NCBI GenBank assembly: GCA_023435805.1
Contig: JAEZMC010000040.1
Location: forward strand, 1 to 8,490
Direction: 5' to 3'
Length of the DNA stretch: 8,490 nucleotides
Origin: Bacillota bacterium
GTDB lineage: Bacteria; Bacillota; Clostridia; Acetivibrionales; DTU013
Within the stretch, counting starts at the first letter, position 1, and each line of letters begins with the position of its first letter. The translations under genes and the position numbers were made by a program. Below, piece after piece: positions 5,236 to 8,490 of this stretch. Below the pieces are notes generated by a model. That model did no database searches. It was not told the origin of the DNA and was given only the letters and a program-made list of their open reading frames with translations.

Positions 5236-5865
5236 TTAAACCCTGCAACCGTTCTTCGCATACAAATAACTGTAAAGAGTGCCGTGTCTCAGTTCGTCTG
5301 TAATGATTTCCGTAAGCATATTGATATGGATTCTGTTCTGCATGGCAAAGAGTATTTTCCTGTACCGTGTGACGGCGCTTTCCTCTCCCAGCAATGCTTT
5401 TCTAAGGCCTTCGCAATAGGATGCAGGCTTGACGAAAGGCGTTTCTGCAGGAGGCGGCGGCAGCTGGCCGGTCAATTGGAAATAGATTAGTCTGAATAGC
5501 TTAAAGTGGTATATTTCATTGTCCCTGATCCCCTGTATGATTGCTTTGTCTTCCTCCGATGGTGCAGTACTGATCAAATATTCATAGAACAGCCTGTCTT
5601 CCCGTTCGCCTGCCAACGCTCCCGCAATCAGACGGAGCGCCTCGGGAAGATTGGCAGGATAGATGTACTGCTGCATATTTACCGTTTCCTGCATGCCCGG
5701 GGTCATACCTCCCTGCATTTGTATACCCTGTATTTGTGTTCCCTGCATGGGGACGCCCTGTACGGACATACCCTGATAAGGTGTTCCCTGGCCGGGTGCA
5801 TAACCGGTCTGCTGTATGACAGGCTGCATGGCGGAAGCAGCCAGGTATGGATCATAATATGGCAT
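5236..5865 (-). CDS. Ferritin-like di-iron protein with Q-G repeat N-terminus
   Basis: A 209-residue protein in two parts. Residues 1-66 are low complexity, rich in Gly, Gln, Met, Pro and Tyr, with QG recurring every five residues from 26 to 52 (for example TPYQG, MSVQG, VPMQG). Residues 70-205 look like a four-helix ferritin-like bundle, and iron-ligand candidates follow the usual order: Glu87 (AGERED), Glu117-x2-His120 (NEIYHF), Glu161 or Glu162 (GEES), Glu191-x2-His194 (DELRHG). A proline-rich linker (PPPP, 136-139) separates the two helix pairs. Similar soluble proteins in Clostridia and Bacillus are often annotated as rubrerythrin or ferritin-like, some linked to spores; I cannot name a tested function. 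No rubredoxin CxxC centre and no signal peptide are seen. The start is firm: on the minus strand GAAGGAG (complement of 5874-5880) lies 8 bases before the ATG. It is a single gene, convergent with the Fur-family regulator. Confidence 0.85.
   Translation of the reverse strand: MPYYDPYLAASAMQPVIQQTGYAPGQGTPYQGMSVQGVPMQGTQIQGIQMQGGMTPGMQETVNMQQYIYPANLPEALRLIAGALAGEREDRLFYEYLISTAPSEEDKAIIQGIRDNEIYHFKLFRLIYFQLTGQLPPPPAETPFVKPASYCEGLRKALLGEESAVTRYRKILFAMQNRIHINMLTEIITDELRHGTLYSYLYAKNGCRV
5711..5790 (-). repeat. Exact 15-bp-period repeat coding (xxxQG)n
   Basis: On the plus strand the pentamer CCCTG begins at 5711, 5726, 5741, 5756, 5771 and 5786, six times at exactly 15 bases. On the coding strand it reads CAGGG, giving a Gln-Gly pair every five residues (26-52). 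The bases between vary, so the repeat is diverged and the Q-G positions look selected. The length may vary between strains by whole units without breaking the frame. Confidence 0.85.
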
Positions 5866-6203
5866 TGCAATATCTCCTTCAGCTTGGATTAAGGATTTCC
5901 TCGTCTCCCGGCGGGATGATCCCCTTATATCATATGACTCATACGGGTTTGAAGTTCGTGCCTGAGCAGCATCCGTAAGGAATTTATTCCTACTTCAATT
6001 TTAAAATAGAAAATTGTACTTGATATTTTTCTTATGTAAAAAGAACATAATATTTATTATGCATCCACTGCAGTCCGCACAGCTTTTTCACGAATCCTTT
6101 ATTTTACAGCCCAAGTGTGTTAGAATAGCAGATGTCGAGTATACCGCATAAAACGGGAATGACCGACGTCATATTTACAAGGACAGAAAGCAGGTTTCTG
6201 AGG
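5866..6203. other. Divergent intergenic region between the ferritin-like gene and the thioesterase
   Basis: This 338-base stretch has no convincing gene. It holds the minus-strand ribosome binding site at 5874-5880, a plus-strand promoter near 6121, and several small inverted repeats: AGGAAT-TT-ATTCCT (5978-5991), TTATGT-7-ACATAA (6032-6050) and CATAAT-ATTT-ATTATG (6046-6061). The last two share an arm. On the minus strand CATATGATA (complement of 5928-5936) fits a sigma-K-like -10 pattern, but no matching -35 is at the right distance. The middle section (5990-6060) is very AT-rich. Confidence 0.6.
6118..6126 (+). promoter_or_regulatory. Extended -10 promoter of the thioesterase gene
   Basis: TGTTAGAAT (6118-6126) is an extended -10: TG, one base, then TAGAAT with 5 of 6 matches. 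The -35 region at ideal distance (TTTATT, 6098-6103) is weak, as is common with extended -10 promoters. Transcription would start near 6133, which places the upstream ATG at 6132 at the start site and favours the downstream start at 6204. Confidence 0.5.
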
Positions 6204-6968
6204 ATGGAGACAGTCTCGGTTTACAGGAAAAAATATACGGTAGGCATAAACGATGTAGATTTTACTAAAAAGCTGAAATTGAGTGCGCTATTTGGTTACT
6301 TTCAGGACGTCGCCAGCTTTGCGGTTGAAAATCTGCACATTGGTATCGATGTGTTGACGAGTAAGTTTTCGGTGTCTTGGGTACTGGTTCGCATCAGAGT
6401 CGATATAGATCGGATCCCCTCGTGGAATGAAGAAATTACCGTCGAAACCTGGCCGCAGGAACCCGGAAAGCTTGAGTTTGAAAGGGATTATGCAGTGCTG
6501 GACAAAGAGGGGCAGGTTATTATCAGAGCAGTATCGTCCTGGGTTCTATTTGATATACATACTAGGGAGCCGCGCAGAAGTGATCTGATTGCATTTCATT
6601 TTCCCCCGTTCATAAAAGACCGGGCCATCGAATGCAAGCTAAGCAAGTTAAAACCTCCGGGGGAGGCTGAAATTGCATATAAGAAAGTGATTGGCTACAG
6701 CGATGTCGATTTGAACGGCCATATCAACAACTCAAAATATATCGACTTCATTATGGATTGCTTTTCTGTGGAAAAGCACAGGCAGTATGATGTAAAAACC
6801 ATTGAAGTAAACTACGTCAACGAAGCCATGCCCGGGGAAACACTGATGATGCGTCGTGGCATATCCGCGTTGGAAGCAGGCAGAATCTATATCGACGGCG
6901 TGAACGTGAATAATGAAAAGACGGTATTCAGGGCGCAGCTGGAAATCGTTGCAAAAGAGCAGGAATAA
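6204..6968 (+). CDS. Acyl-ACP thioesterase (FatA/FatB family)
   Basis: A cytoplasmic double-hotdog enzyme that releases fatty acids from acyl carrier protein. From the chosen start it is 254 residues, the usual bacterial size. The first hotdog domain runs from VYRKKYTVGINDVDF through the helix LSALFGYFQDVA and the strand motif TWPQEP at 82-87. The second domain carries the catalytic block DVDLNGHINNSKY with Asp169, Asn171 and His173. The frame stays open upstream to ATG 6132, but those 24 residues look unlike the family, no ribosome binding site precedes 6132, and the promoter would start transcription about there. At 6204 a weak AAGCAGG (6188-6194) lies 9 bases before the ATG. It is a single gene, with no other lipid gene in view. 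In anaerobes such enzymes may adjust free fatty acid or lipid supply; the chain-length preference cannot be read from sequence. Confidence 0.9.
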   Translation: METVSVYRKKYTVGINDVDFTKKLKLSALFGYFQDVASFAVENLHIGIDVLTSKFSVSWVLVRIRVDIDRIPSWNEEITVETWPQEPGKLEFERDYAVLDKEGQVIIRAVSSWVLFDIHTREPRRSDLIAFHFPPFIKDRAIECKLSKLKPPGEAEIAYKKVIGYSDVDLNGHINNSKYIDFIMDCFSVEKHRQYDVKTIEVNYVNEAMPGETLMMRRGISALEAGRIYIDGVNVNNEKTVFRAQLEIVAKEQE

Positions 6969-7111
6969 GCATCCGGGTCTACGGGAGCTTATGGGGCAGC
7001 GCAGGATCTTTATCAATACAGCGTTTGATATGTGGGTATATATGTCTTGTTGGACCTTCCACGCGTATAGGATCAGCTCTTTCGCCGAATCATAACAGGT
7101 AATGATTATAC

Positions 7112-7133
7112 ATGCACACTTGTATGCACAAGT
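7112..7133. repeat. Direct repeat and hairpin in the transketolase leader region
   Basis: ATGCACA occurs at 7112-7118 and 7124-7130, 12 bases apart, and ACTTGT (7118-7123) forms an inverted repeat with ACAAGT (7128-7133) across ATGC. It lies 20 bases before the ribosome binding site. It could be an operator, since repeats about one helical turn apart suit dimer binding. There is no U-run that would make it a terminator. Confidence 0.5.
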
Positions 7134-7165
7134 TTAATTCCATGATACTTATAAGGAGGTTACGC

Positions 7166-8490
7166 ATGAAAAACATTGAGCTTTTAACCATCAACAGCCT
7201 CAGGCTATTGGCCGCAGAGGCGGTACAGAAGGCAAATTCCGGCCACCCCGGGCTCCCGATGGGAGCTGCCCCCATGGCATATGCACTTTGGGCGAAAAAT
7301 CTGAAGCATAATCCTGCCAATCCGGGCTGGGATGACCGCGACAGATTCATTCTGTCGGCTGGCCATGGCTCCATGCTTATTTATTCGCTGCTGCATCTTT
7401 TCGGTTACGGTCTTACTCAGGACGACCTGAAAAGCTTCAGACAGCTGGACAGCCTCACTCCAGGGCATCCGGAATACGGCCATACCAGAGGTATTGAGGT
7501 TACGACGGGGCCTCTCGGACAAGGACTGGCCAACGGGGTAGGTATGGCAATGGCGGAGGCTTATCTGGCGAAAAAATTCAACCGTCCGGGCTATCCCATT
7601 GTGGACCATTTCACCTATGTGCTTGCGGGTGACGGCTGCATGATGGAGGGTGTGGCTTCAGAGGCAGCGTCGCTGGCCGGCACGCTTGGACTGGGGAAAC
7701 TGATCGTGTTGTATGATTCCAACAAGATTACCATCGAAGGTGCCACCGATATCGCCTTCCGCGAAGATGTTGCCAAGCGTTATGAGGCATACGGCTGGCA
7801 GACAATGACTGTGGAGGACGGTACCAGCGTGGAGGACATTGATGCAGCCATAAAGGCGGCCAGAAAGGAAACCGGAAAGCCTACGCTGATTGTAATCAAA
7901 ACACTGATTGGGTACGGCTGTCCCTCCAAGCAGGGCCATGCATCCTGTCACGGTGAACCGCTGGGTGAGGAAAATGTCAGGGCAACCAAGGAAAATCTGG
8001 GCTGGAGCTATGAAGAAACCTTCCATGTGCCGCCGGAAGTTGCGGAACATATGGCGGACATTGGCAAAACAGGCGCAGAGGCTGAAAAAGCATGGACTGC
8101 CATGAAAAACGCTTACAAAAATGAATATCCCGACCTGGCCGAAGAATGGGAGGCGTGGAAGAAGGGCGACTTTGCTGCTGATCTTTCCCGCAGGGAAGAT
8201 TTCTGGAGCTATGACGGCAAAGCCAATGCCACCAGATCCTCCTCGGGAGAGATACTCAACAAGCTGGCCGGAATAGTGCCGAATCTGATCGGCGGTTCCG
8301 CGGATCTCGCGCCTTCAACAAAAACCCTTATGAAAGGCAGGGGTGATTTCTCGCCGGAGGACCACAGCGGTTCCAACCTGCACTTCGGTGTCCGTGAGCA
8401 TGCCATGGCTGCTGCGGCCAACGGTATGGCGGCACACGGAGGACTGGTTCCCTACGTATCGACCTTCTTTGTTTTCAGTGACTATATGAA
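7166..8490 (+). CDS. tkt: Transketolase, N-terminal two thirds (runs off the window)
   Basis: A thiamine-diphosphate enzyme moving two-carbon ketol units between sugar phosphates in the non-oxidative pentose phosphate pathway. About 441 of an expected 650-670 residues are present, and the frame is still open at the edge. The N-terminal PP domain shows SGHPGLPMG (His27), AGHGS (His67), the loop PEYGHTRGIEVTTGPLGQG at 102-120, and the ThDP motif from GDG (155-157) to Asn186 (YDSN). The pyrimidine domain begins near 350 with GGSADLAPS (377-385) and contains the catalytic glutamate Glu411 in GVREHAM. PP and Pyr domains are on one chain, so this is not the split two-subunit transketolase that many Clostridia carry. 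Start ATG 7166 has a strong AAGGAGGT (7153-7160) at 5 bases. No clear -35/-10 pair is seen before it, although 197 bases separate it from the thioesterase. Confidence 0.95.
   Translation, partial: MKNIELLTINSLRLLAAEAVQKANSGHPGLPMGAAPMAYALWAKNLKHNPANPGWDDRDRFILSAGHGSMLIYSLLHLFGYGLTQDDLKSFRQLDSLTPGHPEYGHTRGIEVTTGPLGQGLANGVGMAMAEAYLAKKFNRPGYPIVDHFTYVLAGDGCMMEGVASEAASLAGTLGLGKLIVLYDSNKITIEGATDIAFREDVAKRYEAYGWQTMTVEDGTSVEDIDAAIKAARKETGKPTLIVIKTLIGYGCPSKQGHASCHGEPLGEENVRATKENLGWSYEETFHVPPEVAEHMADIGKTGAEAEKAWTAMKNAYKNEYPDLAEEWEAWKKGDFAADLSRREDFWSYDGKANATRSSSGEILNKLAGIVPNLIGGSADLAPSTKTLMKGRGDFSPEDHSGSNLHFGVREHAMAAAANGMAAHGGLVPYVSTFFVFSDYM

Noticed and set aside
5506..5892. 128-codon plus-strand open frame opposite the ferritin-like gene
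   Set aside because: It is antisense to a gene with a firm ribosome site and full iron-ligand set; its cysteine- and leucine-rich repeats only reflect the 15-base repeat read in another frame.
6046..6061. PerR/Fur box at CATAAT-ATTT-ATTATG
   Set aside because: The arms resemble a PerR box, but the spacing is 4 bases rather than 1, so the half sites would be out of register.
6966..6990. Terminator after the thioesterase
   Set aside because: AAGC-x-TCCG pairs with CGGG-x-GCTT, but the stem is interrupted and no U-run follows.
6991..7095. 34-codon small open frame between thioesterase and transketolase
   Set aside because: GGGAG lies rather close to the ATG, and the peptide (Trp, Cys and Tyr rich) has no recognisable feature; likely chance unless relatives conserve it.

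Overview
The window looks like ordinary chromosome from an anaerobic member of the Bacillota, class Clostridia. The evidence is strong AGGAGG-type ribosome binding sites, sigma-A-type promoters in AT-rich gaps, a CymR-like Rrf2 regulator beside sulfur genes, a bacterial FatA/FatB-type acyl-ACP thioesterase and a single-chain transketolase. I see no insertion sequence, phage gene, CRISPR array, tRNA or rRNA. Genus cannot be fixed from this sequence alone.

Layout. Bases 1-69 are the possible tail of an upstream gene. The left half (343-4549, all + strand) is a cysteine/methionine locus: a CymR-like regulator, O-acetylhomoserine sulfhydrylase (metY), a second PLP enzyme of the cystathionine gamma-synthase/beta-lyase family, and cysteine synthase (cysK). 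Next comes a Fur-family, probably Zur-like, regulator (4745-5191, +) that converges on a ferritin-like di-iron protein (5236-5865, -) across a perfect 12-bp bidirectional terminator. A 338-bp divergent gap then leads to an acyl-ACP thioesterase (best start 6204, +), and the window ends inside a transketolase (7166 to the edge, +).

How the genes work together. MetY puts sulfide onto O-acetylhomoserine to make homocysteine, CysK puts sulfide onto O-acetylserine to make cysteine, and the middle PLP enzyme can link the two through cystathionine. In Bacillus and Staphylococcus, CymR represses sulfur genes in complex with CysK, so regulator and possible sensing partner sit in one locus here. The cymR and cysK promoters share a 13-base word containing the -35 box (AAATTCTATTGAC) and a second word, AACATATWRGAATA (one copy at cymR, two at cysK), which are good candidates for CymR operators. 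The right-hand genes have no obvious link to sulfur or to each other.

No clear new system is present. The items most worth a second look are the shared promoter words, a diverged tandem repeat with an 18-bp palindrome that starts inside the stop end of the middle PLP gene, the uncertain start of that gene, and an exact 15-bp-period repeat in the ferritin-like gene.
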